This document shows, piece after piece, positions 47,234 to 55,312 of a stretch of DNA of 64,000 nt. Origin of the DNA: Hallella colorans (GTDB taxonomy: Bacteria > Bacteroidota > Bacteroidia > Bacteroidales > Bacteroidaceae). The number at the start of each line of letters is the position of its first letter. Positions within the stretch are counted from its first letter, which is position 1. The DNA lies in the NCBI RefSeq assembly GCF_003096815.1, contig NZ_QENY01000002.1, forward strand, positions 156,799 to 220,798, read 5' to 3'. The notes beneath the pieces are model-generated. The model was not told the origin of the DNA. It saw only the letters and a list, made by a program, of their open reading frames with translations, and searched no databases. Made by a program: the position numbers and the translations under genes.

Positions 47234-47860
47234 ATGTTTAACAGGAATAGATTTATAGAACAACCAGCCAAGTGGTTACGTTGGTTGTATCCCAACGCTT
47301 TGTGGCGAATGGACCCCAACGACCACTCGGTGTATCTTACGTTTGACGATGGTCCGATTCCGTCCTCCACTCCGTTTATTTTGAAGACGCTGCGAGAGTA
47401 TAATGCCAAAGCTACATTTTTCATGGTGGGCGAGAACGTACTTCGATATCATGATCTTTACAATCATATCGTGAAAGAGGGGCATCAGGTTGGCAATCAT
47501 ACCTTTAATCACATGGGGGCGTTCAAGCATTGGACTATATCGTATGCCATGAATACGGCAAGAGCCAACGAGCTGATAAAAAGCCACCTGTTTAGACCAC
47601 CACATGGGTGGATGCGCCCATCTGAATATTGGTGGCTTCAGCGTAAATACAAGATAGTGATGTGGGACCTTGTGACTCGTGACTACTCCAAATGGCTCAC
47701 GGCCGACGACGTGCTGAGAAACGTCAAAAAATACGCACGCAATGGATCTATCATCACATTTCACGACTCAACGAAAAGCATTGACAAGCTACGCAGCGCA
47801 CTGCCCGCAGCACTGAAATGGCTGAGGGAACAAGGCTATGAATTCAAAACTTTCGAGTGA
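47234..47860 (+). CDS. polysaccharide deacetylase (NodB domain)
   Basis: 208 aa. Carbohydrate esterase family 4 motifs are all present: TFDDG (36-40, catalytic and metal Asp), HQVGNHTFNH (84-93, metal His89 and His93), RPPHG (121-125) and late SIITFHDS. No signal peptide is obvious; a short amphipathic N-terminus (MFNRNRFIEQPAKWLRWLYP) may associate with the membrane. It removes N-acetyl groups from amino-sugar polymers; the polymer is not known. The gene overlaps queG by 23 nt, showing translational coupling. Confidence 0.93.
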   Translation: MFNRNRFIEQPAKWLRWLYPNALWRMDPNDHSVYLTFDDGPIPSSTPFILKTLREYNAKATFFMVGENVLRYHDLYNHIVKEGHQVGNHTFNHMGAFKHWTISYAMNTARANELIKSHLFRPPHGWMRPSEYWWLQRKYKIVMWDLVTRDYSKWLTADDVLRNVKKYARNGSIITFHDSTKSIDKLRSALPAALKWLREQGYEFKTFE

Positions 47861-48773
47861 TATCAAGGCCGAGGCCAAACGTTTAGGATTTTCGGCTTGT
47901 GGCGTGGCCAAAGCCGAGAGAGTGAACCAGGAAGAGGAGAGGCATCTCCGCAGATGGCTTAGAGACGGCATGAACGCAGACATGACATGGATGGGTAACT
48001 ATTTGGAGAAACGTATAAACCCATGCTTACTGATGGATGGCGTGAGGTCGATCATATCGGTCGCGATGAGCTATGCACCCGCAAAGAACCTGCCCAAGGG
48101 AGAGCCACAGATAGCAGCCTACGCACTCGGACAAGACTATCATGACGTGGTGAAACACAAGCTACACAAGCTGGCCACCTATATTTACGGCCCAGAAAAT
48201 GTTCAAACTGCCAACTATCGGGCATTTGTGGACAGTGGGCCAGTACTTGAGCGATATTGGGCACAACGAGCTGGAATAGGCTTTGTGGGCAAAAACCGCC
48301 AACTTATCATTCCGAAAGCTGGCAGCATGTTCTTTCTTGGTGAGCTGTTTGTAGACTTTGAGACTGACTATGACGAGCCTATGAATAATAAGTGTGGCTC
48401 ATGTACATGTTGCATAGACCACTGCCCCACACACGCATTGAGCATGGAACATGATTTCGACGCAAAGCTTTGCCTGTCTTACCAGACCATCGAAAACCGC
48501 AAGGAACTGAGCGAAACAGCCAAGAAAAATATGGGAAACGTGATATATGGCTGCGACAAATGCCAACAATGGTGTCCATGGAACAGATATGCCACACCTA
48601 ACAATATACCTGAGTTTCAACCCAAAGAAGAACTACTGAGCATGACATCTGAAAAATGGCGCAGCCTGTCAATAGATGATTACCGGAGATTGTTCAAAGG
48701 TTCAGCCGTGAAAAGAGGGAAATATGATGGACTGATGCGAAACATTAAAAACTATTTTAATAATTATAAATAA
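47838..48773 (+). CDS. queG: epoxyqueuosine reductase
   Basis: 311 aa. The cobalamin-dependent family is marked by FVDSGPVLERYWAQRAGIGF (active-site Asp132), the ferredoxin motif CGSCTCCIDHCP (Cys186, 189, 192, 196) and the second cluster C..C region YGCDKCQQWCPWN (Cys239, 242, 246). It performs the last step of queuosine formation in tRNA. The start overlaps the deacetylase end by 23 nt; an MFS permease follows 31 bp later. No other queuosine genes are in the window. Confidence 0.96.
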   Translation: MNSKLSSDIKAEAKRLGFSACGVAKAERVNQEEERHLRRWLRDGMNADMTWMGNYLEKRINPCLLMDGVRSIISVAMSYAPAKNLPKGEPQIAAYALGQDYHDVVKHKLHKLATYIYGPENVQTANYRAFVDSGPVLERYWAQRAGIGFVGKNRQLIIPKAGSMFFLGELFVDFETDYDEPMNNKCGSCTCCIDHCPTHALSMEHDFDAKLCLSYQTIENRKELSETAKKNMGNVIYGCDKCQQWCPWNRYATPNNIPEFQPKEELLSMTSEKWRSLSIDDYRRLFKGSAVKRGKYDGLMRNIKNYFNNYK

Positions 48774-48804
48774 TATTCTAACAAACCCTTAAACTAAGGA
48801 AAAA

Positions 48805-50127
48805 ATGCAAACAATCAATTCTAAATCGCGTTACATCGCTATTATTGCTATGATATTCCTCTTCGGAATGATAGCTTTTGTTACCAATCTTGCCGCACCA
48901 ATCGGTGTTATTTGGAAAAATCAGCCTACTCTTGAGGGAAGCAACACTCTTGGCATGTTGGGAAATATGATGAACTTTCTCGCCTATTTATTTATGGGCA
49001 TCCCCTCTGGCAAACTTCTCACCAAAGTGGGTTACAAGAAAACCGCACTTATCGCCATAGCTTGTGGCTTTGTTGGAGTGTACGTACAATATCTATCTGG
49101 ACAAATCTTCACCGACAGCATGATAGGCGGGTTGCCAGCCAACTTCTACATTTACTTGCTTGGAGCTTTTGTAGCAGGTATCTCGGTTTGTATGCTTAAC
49201 ACGGTGGTAAACCCAATGCTCAATCTTCTGGGTGGCGGCGGAAACCGAGGAAACCAGTTGCTTCAAATTGGCGGAACGCTCAATTCGTTTATGGGAACAC
49301 TCACGCCTATGTTTGTAGGAACGCTCATTGGCGAGATAAGCAAGGATACAGCCATCACTGACGTCAATGCTGTGCTCTTCTTGGCTATGGGGGTTTTCGC
49401 AATGACCTTCATCATCTTGAGCTTTGTGCCGATTACAGACCCAGAGGGCAACCATAGTAGCGAAACTGTTTTCGAACGGTCACCATTCGCTTTTCGCCAT
49501 TTCACATTGGGTGTCATCGCTATTTTCTTTTATGTCGGTACAGAGGTAGGCATCCCTGGTACACTCAATTTTTTCCTATCGGACACAAGCGCTTCTGGTG
49601 CAGGCCTGAATGTGGCAACGGCAGTTACCATAGGTGGATTTGCGGCTGGAACATATTGGTTCTTGATGCTTATAGGTCGTCTGATTGCAGGTTTTACGGC
49701 ATCAAAGGTTTCGAGTAGAACCATGATGATATTTACAAACTGTCTTGGCTTGTCACTAATACTTATTGCTGTTTTTTTACCAAAGACGGTAACAGGAAGT
49801 ATGCCCGTATTTAATGGATCTGGATTTGAGATGGCCACGCTACCATTGAGTGCCATTCTCCTTGTCTTATGTGGCCTTTGCACTTCGGTAATGTGGAGCT
49901 GCATTTTCAATCTTGCCACCGAAGGGCTGGGCAAATACACGGCTCAGGCAAGTGGCATTTTTATGACGATGGTTGTTGGAGGTGGTTTGTTGCCTCTGAT
50001 ACAAAACTCTATTGCGGACCATATAGGTTACATGGTATCGTATATTGTACCGATGGTAGCCATGATTTACATGCTATTCTATGCCCTTTGGGGTTATAAA
50101 AATGTGAATAAAGACATTCAAATATAA
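48805..50127 (+). CDS. FucP/GluP-type MFS sugar permease
   Basis: 440 aa with about 12 membrane segments. The N-terminal segment FLFGMIAFVTNLAAPIGVIW and the later YLLGAFVAGISVCMLNTVVNPMLNLLGG are typical of the fucose/glucose-galactose:proton symporter group. Probably imports a hexose; the specific sugar cannot be read. It is the last gene of the DUF2723-deacetylase-queG group and is followed by a stem-loop. Confidence 0.88.
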   Translation: MQTINSKSRYIAIIAMIFLFGMIAFVTNLAAPIGVIWKNQPTLEGSNTLGMLGNMMNFLAYLFMGIPSGKLLTKVGYKKTALIAIACGFVGVYVQYLSGQIFTDSMIGGLPANFYIYLLGAFVAGISVCMLNTVVNPMLNLLGGGGNRGNQLLQIGGTLNSFMGTLTPMFVGTLIGEISKDTAITDVNAVLFLAMGVFAMTFIILSFVPITDPEGNHSSETVFERSPFAFRHFTLGVIAIFFYVGTEVGIPGTLNFFLSDTSASGAGLNVATAVTIGGFAAGTYWFLMLIGRLIAGFTASKVSSRTMMIFTNCLGLSLILIAVFLPKTVTGSMPVFNGSGFEMATLPLSAILLVLCGLCTSVMWSCIFNLATEGLGKYTAQASGIFMTMVVGGGLLPLIQNSIADHIGYMVSYIVPMVAMIYMLFYALWGYKNVNKDIQI

Positions 50128-50135
50128 AAAAATAG

Positions 50136-50175
50136 AGCTGTAGATTAAGCTTCCTGCTTAAATCTACAGCTATAT
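50136..50175 (+). terminator. stem-loop after the sugar permease
   Basis: AGCTGTAGATTAAGC (50136-50150) pairs with GCTTAAATCTACAGCT (50156-50171), with a 1-nt bulge. The tail is ATATTGAAA, lacking a clean T-run, so this may be a 3' end-protecting stem. Confidence 0.6.
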
Positions 50176-50298
50176 TGAAACCGCAATTTTTATTTTCGAG
50201 GGATAGACTGGTTGGCTACAATGATCGTCGATGTTATTTCTCCCACTTAGGAAAATAGCTTGATAAGCATGTCGTCAAGGTAGCGATGAACAATGTGT

Positions 50299-50934
50299 CT
50301 ACCTAAATACCACCTTGATTTTTTTTGCACCTTGTTTGCTTGAAGCTCGGGTACCATTATAACGGTCAAACCAAAAATCGTCCACCTCGCGACCATCTTC
50401 CGCCCACAGATACCCCGTGAACGTACGATTGTTCATATTCAGATCGTCATAGGCCACGCGCATAGTGTAGTTTCGTGTGGTACCATCTGCATTTTGTTCT
50501 TTGTAAATGAGGTATATGTCTCCGGTTTGTGGGTCAATATACCAAGTGAAATCGCGCTTCATCCCCAATTCCTCAGTGTCGGGATGAAAGTCATACTGCG
50601 TTCCTGTGCCAGAAATGCTTTGACGGTTATATTGTTTGAACTCTATATCCGTGACATAAAATAAACTATCTATTGCATAACCATGGTCGTCAATCTCGTA
50701 TGCCATCATATTGCCGCGCCATTGTCCGGCAAGAGTCTGCGCCATCAAGACGAAAAAATCGTCATTGCTTACGTTCTCATTGTCAGGCCGGTGGTTGTAA
50801 TCGTTGCCCCACGACCAATCGTCATACCAAGGATCATCATACCAAGGGTCACTGTTACAGCTTGTCAAAAGCGTTGGCAGGCTCATCATCATGGCCACCA
50901 ACATCATTGTAGTGCACTTTTTCATATACATCAT
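50299..50934 (-). CDS. small lipoprotein (downstream paralogue)
   Basis: 211 aa. Signal MMYMKKCTTMMLVAMMMSLP then TLLTSC, lipidated Cys at 26. The next residues are rich in W, Y and D (NSDPWYDDPWYDDWSWGNDY). The core reads AGQWRGNMM..., ITDIEFKQYNRQSISGTG and IYLIYKEQNADGTTRNYTMR, a lipocalin-like small beta-barrel pattern also seen in the upstream paralogue. Its ATG (50934) overlaps the upstream gene's TGA in the sequence ATGA, indicating coupled translation. Function unknown. Confidence 0.85.
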   Translation of the reverse strand: MMYMKKCTTMMLVAMMMSLPTLLTSCNSDPWYDDPWYDDWSWGNDYNHRPDNENVSNDDFFVLMAQTLAGQWRGNMMAYEIDDHGYAIDSLFYVTDIEFKQYNRQSISGTGTQYDFHPDTEELGMKRDFTWYIDPQTGDIYLIYKEQNADGTTRNYTMRVAYDDLNMNNRTFTGYLWAEDGREVDDFWFDRYNGTRASSKQGAKKIKVVFR

Positions 50935-51452
50935 TTCTTAAAGTTTCGTTTTATTCCTGCATGAGCATCAATACCCGCTCGTGTGTTCTTAGCATAACTA
51001 TTGCCCCATGGCCAATACGAGGTGCGTCCCAAATCGAGCCTTGCCACCTCATAGCCGTCCATGGTTTCAAGAATACCACTCAGACGATAGTCAGACAGCT
51101 GGTAGTCGCGTATCACCAATCTGTCACCGTTGCGGTAATAAAGATATATGCTACCATTGACCACTTCCCAATTGAAGTCATAATATTTAAAGTCACTCCA
51201 CATGTCAGGATCGTAGTCCACCTCTACTCCTTCGCCTCGCATGCTGTAGTCGTCATAAGTTGCAAACCTGAACTCCGTCTCCCATTCGTCATAGCCATCC
51301 CCATAGACAGTGGTATAATACTGCCCAAGAGAGCCATGCCATGTGCCGTTTAGCACAGTCGCTCGATCCACGTCATCATAATCACAAGCTGAAAAAGACA
51401 TGGATAGAATGGCCAAAAGTGCCAATGCGCACAAGTTGATAATTTTTTTCAT
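50931..51452 (-). CDS. small lipoprotein (upstream paralogue)
   Basis: 173 aa. Signal MKKIINLCALALLAILSMSFSAC, lipidated Cys at 23, then acidic DYDDVD. Core: LNGTWHGSLGQYYTTVY..., EFRFATYDDYSMRGEGVEVD and IYLYYRNGDRLVIRDYQLSD, parallel in order to the next gene (GxWxG, xFxx, IYLxY, YxL, G..ME..GxEV). The two are probably tandem duplicates. It has its own promoter. Confidence 0.85.
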   Translation of the reverse strand: MKKIINLCALALLAILSMSFSACDYDDVDRATVLNGTWHGSLGQYYTTVYGDGYDEWETEFRFATYDDYSMRGEGVEVDYDPDMWSDFKYYDFNWEVVNGSIYLYYRNGDRLVIRDYQLSDYRLSGILETMDGYEVARLDLGRTSYWPWGNSYAKNTRAGIDAHAGIKRNFKK

Positions 51453-51491
51453 ATCGTTTGGTATTTTGTCGTATTGTCTTTGTTATTATTG

Positions 51492-51523
51492 CAAAGTTAG
51501 CTTTTTTTACATTTCAAGACAAG
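51492..51523 (-). promoter_or_regulatory. promoter of the lipoprotein pair
   Basis: On the minus strand CTTG (51523-51520), 20 nt, then TAACTTTG (51499-51492), 40 nt before the ATG at 51452. Confidence 0.65.
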
Positions 51524-51613
51524 ATAAAACGTATATTATTATGTAGGATTTCCCTACATATCAAGGGGATTTCCCTAAATATATTTAATTCTAAAAGAAA
51601 TGTTAAACAGCAA

Positions 51614-51644
51614 TTTCTTATCTCCATTCTTTTTTGTAATTTTG
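51614..51644 (+). promoter_or_regulatory. promoter of the glutathione peroxidase gene
   Basis: TTTC (51614-51617), 19 nt, TAATTTTG (51637-51644). ATG at 51681. Confidence 0.6.
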
Positions 51645-51680
51645 CCTAAACACCATTATTAATACATAGAAGACAAAAAA

Positions 51681-52235
51681 ATGAAAACTGTTTACGATTT
51701 CACCGTGAAAGACCGAAAAGGTAAAGAGGTGTCGCTTAAAGAGTATTCCAATGAGGTCTTGCTCATTATTAACACCGCTACACAGTGCGGCTTCACGCCC
51801 ACTTACAGTGAGTTGGAGGATACATACCAGAAATATCATTCACAGGGTTTCGAGATTTTAGACTTTCCGTGCAACCAGTTTGGGCAACAGGCACCCGGCA
51901 CAGACGAGACCATTCACGAGTTTTGTAAACTCAACTATGGCACCGACTTTCCACAATTCAAGAAGATTAAAGTGAACGGCGACGACGCAGAACCTTTATA
52001 CAAATTTCTAAAAGCACAAAAAGGATTTGCCGGATGGGACGAGAGCCACAAACTCACACCTGTGCTCGATAAGCTATTGTCAGAGGCAGACCCACACTAT
52101 AAAGAAAACGCCGATATCAAATGGAACTTCACTAAGTTTCTTATAAACAAAAAAGGACAGGTCATTAAGCGTTATGAACCCACCGAAAAGATAGAACACA
52201 TATGCGCTGACATCGAGACAGCGCTTGCGGAGTAG
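51681..52235 (+). CDS. glutathione peroxidase family (Cys-type, thioredoxin-dependent)
   Basis: 184 aa. NTATQCGFTPTY holds the peroxidatic Cys36 (Cys in place of Sec). The second Cys64 is in LDFPCNQFGQQAPG, where Gln is also part of the active site, and KWNFTKFLIN supplies Trp and Asn. Such Cys enzymes usually take electrons from thioredoxin, and trxB follows 110 bp downstream on the same strand, a fitting partner. Detoxifies H2O2 or lipid peroxides in the cytoplasm. Confidence 0.94.
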   Translation: MKTVYDFTVKDRKGKEVSLKEYSNEVLLIINTATQCGFTPTYSELEDTYQKYHSQGFEILDFPCNQFGQQAPGTDETIHEFCKLNYGTDFPQFKKIKVNGDDAEPLYKFLKAQKGFAGWDESHKLTPVLDKLLSEADPHYKENADIKWNFTKFLINKKGQVIKRYEPTEKIEHICADIETALAE

Positions 52236-52345
52236 TCCGTCTCTATACAAGCGTATGCAGTGGTGCAACAACAAACATCGTTCACCAAGCAACAATTACA
52301 CTTAAAAAATAACCATCTCCTCATGGAGATATAGAAACAAAAAAT

Positions 52346-53275
52346 ATGGAACATACCAAATGCTTAATCATAGGCAGTGGCCCTGCAGGCTATACGGCCG
52401 CACTCTACGCAGGCCGCGCCAATCTTGAGCCAATCTTATATTGTGGCTTGCAAACTGGTGGCCAACTCACCACAACCACCATCGTGGAAAACTTCCCCGG
52501 CTATCCAGAGGGTGTTGATGCCAACGAAATGATGATGCAATTACGCCAACAAGCAGAGCGGTTTGGCGCAGATATACGCGACGGCGTGATTACCGAAGTG
52601 AATTTTGACATCAAACCCTATATAGTGACAACCGACCGAGGCGACCAAGTAGAAGCAGATACCATCATCATTGCCACGGGCTCTTCTGCCAAATACCTCG
52701 GTCTTCCAGACGAAGAAAAATACAAAGGACAGGGGGTTAGCGCATGCGCCACATGCGATGGCTTTTTCTATCGCAAGAAAGTGGTGGCAGTTGTGGGCGG
52801 TGGCGACACCGCATGCGAGGAGGCCAATTACCTCGCCGGGCTATGCAGCAAGGTATACATGATTGTGCGCAAGGACCACCTCAGGGCTTCGGACATCATG
52901 AAGAAGCGCGTCGAGGATAACCCAAAAATTGAAATCCTTTTCGAGACTAACACCGTGGGGCTATACGGTGAAAACGGCGTTGAAGGAGCTCACGTGGTTT
53001 TCCGTAAAGGCAAAGATGACGAAAAGAGATACGACTTACCCATAGATGGTTTCTTCCTTGCCATTGGTCATACGCCCAACACAGATATTTTCAAAGGCAA
53101 ATTGGACATGGACAATGTGGGATATATCAAGGTTGACGGTAGCAGCACACGCACAAATGTGGAAGGAGTGTTTGCGGCAGGCGACTGCGCCGACCCTGTT
53201 TACAGGCAGGCCGTGGTGGCAGCAGGTTCGGGTTGCAAAGCTGCGCTTGAGGCTGAGAGATACATCGGCCGTTAG
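52346..53275 (+). CDS. trxB: thioredoxin reductase
   Basis: 309 aa, full length. FAD site CLIIGSGPAGYTAALYAGRA, redox pair CATC (Cys134-Cys137), NADPH loop VVGGGDTACEEANYL, and a late FAD motif GVFAAGDCADPVYRQAVVAA. It reduces thioredoxin with NADPH and lies behind a glutathione peroxidase. A small hairpin (ATCTCC-TCAT-GGAGAT, 52315-52330) lies just upstream of the ATG. Confidence 0.96.
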   Translation: MEHTKCLIIGSGPAGYTAALYAGRANLEPILYCGLQTGGQLTTTTIVENFPGYPEGVDANEMMMQLRQQAERFGADIRDGVITEVNFDIKPYIVTTDRGDQVEADTIIIATGSSAKYLGLPDEEKYKGQGVSACATCDGFFYRKKVVAVVGGGDTACEEANYLAGLCSKVYMIVRKDHLRASDIMKKRVEDNPKIEILFETNTVGLYGENGVEGAHVVFRKGKDDEKRYDLPIDGFFLAIGHTPNTDIFKGKLDMDNVGYIKVDGSSTRTNVEGVFAAGDCADPVYRQAVVAAGSGCKAALEAERYIGR

Positions 53276-53308
53276 GCAAACTTCTTGGTTGAGACACATA
53301 TATCACAT

Positions 53309-53348
53309 TACCCCCACCATTCTTTCAAGATCGCGTGGGGGTATTTTG
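53309..53348 (+). terminator. terminator after trxB
   Basis: TACCCCCAC (53309-53317) pairs with GTGGGGGTA (53335-53343), then TTTTG. Confidence 0.85.
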
Positions 53349-53921
53349 TAATTATCTAATATTATCCACCTTTATGTGGTATAGCGTGAGCATTCGATAT
53401 TTGCCGATTTTACACTACAAATAGCCCTTTATATGTTTGGAAGCATATAAGGGCTAATTGTTATTAAAAACAGGCAACAATACTTAAAATCGAAAAAAAC
53501 ATTGAAGAAGAAACTGACAAGAGCAGTCATGATCTCCGTACGGCTCATCCGTCTCTTACGCATTCGGTGCTTGACGCTATAGTGTTTCCATATATCCCAT
53601 TTTTGATATCCAACGTAAAAATCCTTATTAAAAGTCATCCGCAATACAAAAGTCTCTGAATTTTCATGAGCTTGCAAAAAAAGTCTTTGATTGCCATCTC
53701 TCTTATATTTGTAACTTTCTGATTATTATATATAAAAATGTAATATAACGAGATTGCCATTTTTTTTCATCACTTTTATTCCCGAACTCAGGTGAAGGGT
53801 GTTTAACAAGCGGACAATCCGAACGGTTAAAATGTCAGGATTATAGTATTAACCTAAAGCCCGCAACCTGTTGCGTTCTCTTTATTTAATAGAAAGGACA
53901 TAGTATAAGGGCACATTTACA
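53349..53921. other. AT-rich intergenic region upstream of the DUF4876 operon
   Basis: About 570 bp. AGCCCTTTATATG (53423-53435) pairs with CATATAAGGGCT (53444-53455). A minus-strand 82-aa frame (53677-53429) has no recognisable features. No supported gene. Confidence 0.5.
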
Positions 53922-53941
53922 AATACCTATTAATAGGTATT
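53922..53941. promoter_or_regulatory. perfect 20-bp palindrome, operator candidate
   Basis: Half-site AATACCTATT followed by its exact reverse complement AATAGGTATT, with no spacer. The 3' end overlaps the -33 box of the promoter at 53939-53970. A repressor or activator dimer is the natural reading. Confidence 0.6.
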
Positions 53942-53970
53942 GCAACAGAATGTTATAATCTATATTTTTG
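53939..53970 (+). promoter_or_regulatory. promoter of the DUF4876/TonB/subtilase operon
   Basis: ATTG (53939-53942), 20 nt, TATTTTTG (53963-53970). ATG of the first gene at 54019. Confidence 0.65.
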
Positions 53971-54018
53971 CAAATAATATTTTATCTAACATATTCAAAC
54001 ACTTAAAAATATCTTAAA

Positions 54019-55206
54019 ATGAAAAGTTATTTGTGGATGTTCGTAGCTGCACTTTCCTTTATTACGCTATTTTCATGTTCAGAAGATGAACAAGATCAAC
54101 TGTGTGCGCTATCCATACAAATTGAAGGCGTAAATGAGGCTTCTATGTACACTAAGTTTCAGGTTAAAATGACCGAACAAAAATCGGGAGCAATGACTAC
54201 GGCTACCGTCAATGACAAGGGGATTGCCACAGCAACGGTGCCACAGGGTACATACAAAATAATAGCCGAAGATGCGGAGAATGGTGTTTGCACCATGTAT
54301 GGCGCCATAGACAATTATACGCTTAGCCAAAAGAACGCCGAACTGAAACTTGTCGTTAAACCAATTTTTGAGACTTTAGACAAGACCTTTGTCTTGGATG
54401 AGCTGTTTTTCAACTGTTCCTCAAACGATGGGGCATACGATCGTAATTATTATGAAGAATATCTCACCATTAAGAACATCAGTGACCAACCATTATACGC
54501 AGACGGTTTAAGTATCGCGATTGCTGCAGACCCTAATGATTCAGAAGCGGGAGAAATGACTGAATACCTCAAAAAGGACAAAATTGTCATCAGTCAGCTT
54601 TACACAATTCCTGGCAAAGGGCGTGAGCACATCGTGCAACCCGGCCAAAGTATAGTCATTGCGCACTCGGCCGTAGACCATAGCGAAGGTGGAAAGAAAG
54701 CAAAAGCGCGTAATTTGACAGGAGCCAACTTCGAGATTTTTGTTCCCCACCAATATGCCACGACGGTTGACAATCCAGAGGTAGACAACATGATTGTAAA
54801 CTTCTCCACGTTCCAAGCCTTTCAATGGGGATATGGAGGAGGTATCTCCATTATGCTTGTAAAAACAAAAGAAGACCCTACTCAATATTGCAATGCAAAC
54901 AAGGTGGCAATGAACAACCCAAATGCTTATATGACAAAAAAGCAAGACTATGTTATCCTTCCGACCAATACTATCATCGATGGTGTTGAGATTGGCGCCA
55001 AAGGGTCGCTCGTTCACAAAGCTCTACCAAACAACATTGATCGCGGTGCCGTGTTGATTGACGACACGCCGGGCATGATGGGCGGCTTCAAAGGTCTGTT
55101 CGTACAACGTAAAACGGCCAAGAAAGGTTATCTGCAAGATACCAACAACAGCACTGACGACTTTGTTGTTATAGCCAATGGGCAGAAAAACTATATCAAA
55201 AAATAG
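54019..55206 (+). CDS. surface lipoprotein, DUF4876-like
   Basis: 395 aa. Lipobox LFSC, lipidated Cys at 20, followed by SEDE, which matches the S-(D/E)3 surface-export signal of Bacteroidetes lipoproteins. Residues 30-110 form a carboxypeptidase-regulatory or Cna B-like beta domain (IQIEGVNEASMYTKFQVKMT, GTYKIIAEDAENGVCTMYGA). The rest is a lamin-tail-like or beta-rich domain (VLDELFFNCSSNDGAYDRNY, YEEYLTIKNISDQPLYADGL) and ends QKNYIKK. From memory this is DUF4876, a Bacteroidales family often found with TonB receptors; not checked. It is the first gene of the operon and probably sits on the surface beside the receptor. Confidence 0.82.
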   Translation: MKSYLWMFVAALSFITLFSCSEDEQDQLCALSIQIEGVNEASMYTKFQVKMTEQKSGAMTTATVNDKGIATATVPQGTYKIIAEDAENGVCTMYGAIDNYTLSQKNAELKLVVKPIFETLDKTFVLDELFFNCSSNDGAYDRNYYEEYLTIKNISDQPLYADGLSIAIAADPNDSEAGEMTEYLKKDKIVISQLYTIPGKGREHIVQPGQSIVIAHSAVDHSEGGKKAKARNLTGANFEIFVPHQYATTVDNPEVDNMIVNFSTFQAFQWGYGGGISIMLVKTKEDPTQYCNANKVAMNNPNAYMTKKQDYVILPTNTIIDGVEIGAKGSLVHKALPNNIDRGAVLIDDTPGMMGGFKGLFVQRKTAKKGYLQDTNNSTDDFVVIANGQKNYIKK

Positions 55207-55249
55207 ACATCTGATTGAGCGTGCAACCCTTTATCAGCTGCACTAAACG

Positions 55250-55292
55250 ACGACACTAAGGGACATTACACATGCGACTTAGTGTCGTTTTC
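55250..55292 (+). terminator. stem-loop inside the operon, possible attenuator
   Basis: ACGACACTAAG (55250-55260) pairs with CTTAGTGTCGT (55278-55288), then TTTTC. It lies between the DUF4876 lipoprotein and the TonB receptor (ATG 55313), so it may cut expression of the downstream four genes relative to the lipoprotein. Confidence 0.7.
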
Positions 55293-55312
55293 ATATATTG
55301 TTTCTAATCTTT

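Noticed and set aside
53429..53677. 82-aa minus-strand frame
   Set aside because: No start context, promoter or family; composition is like the surrounding AT-rich DNA.
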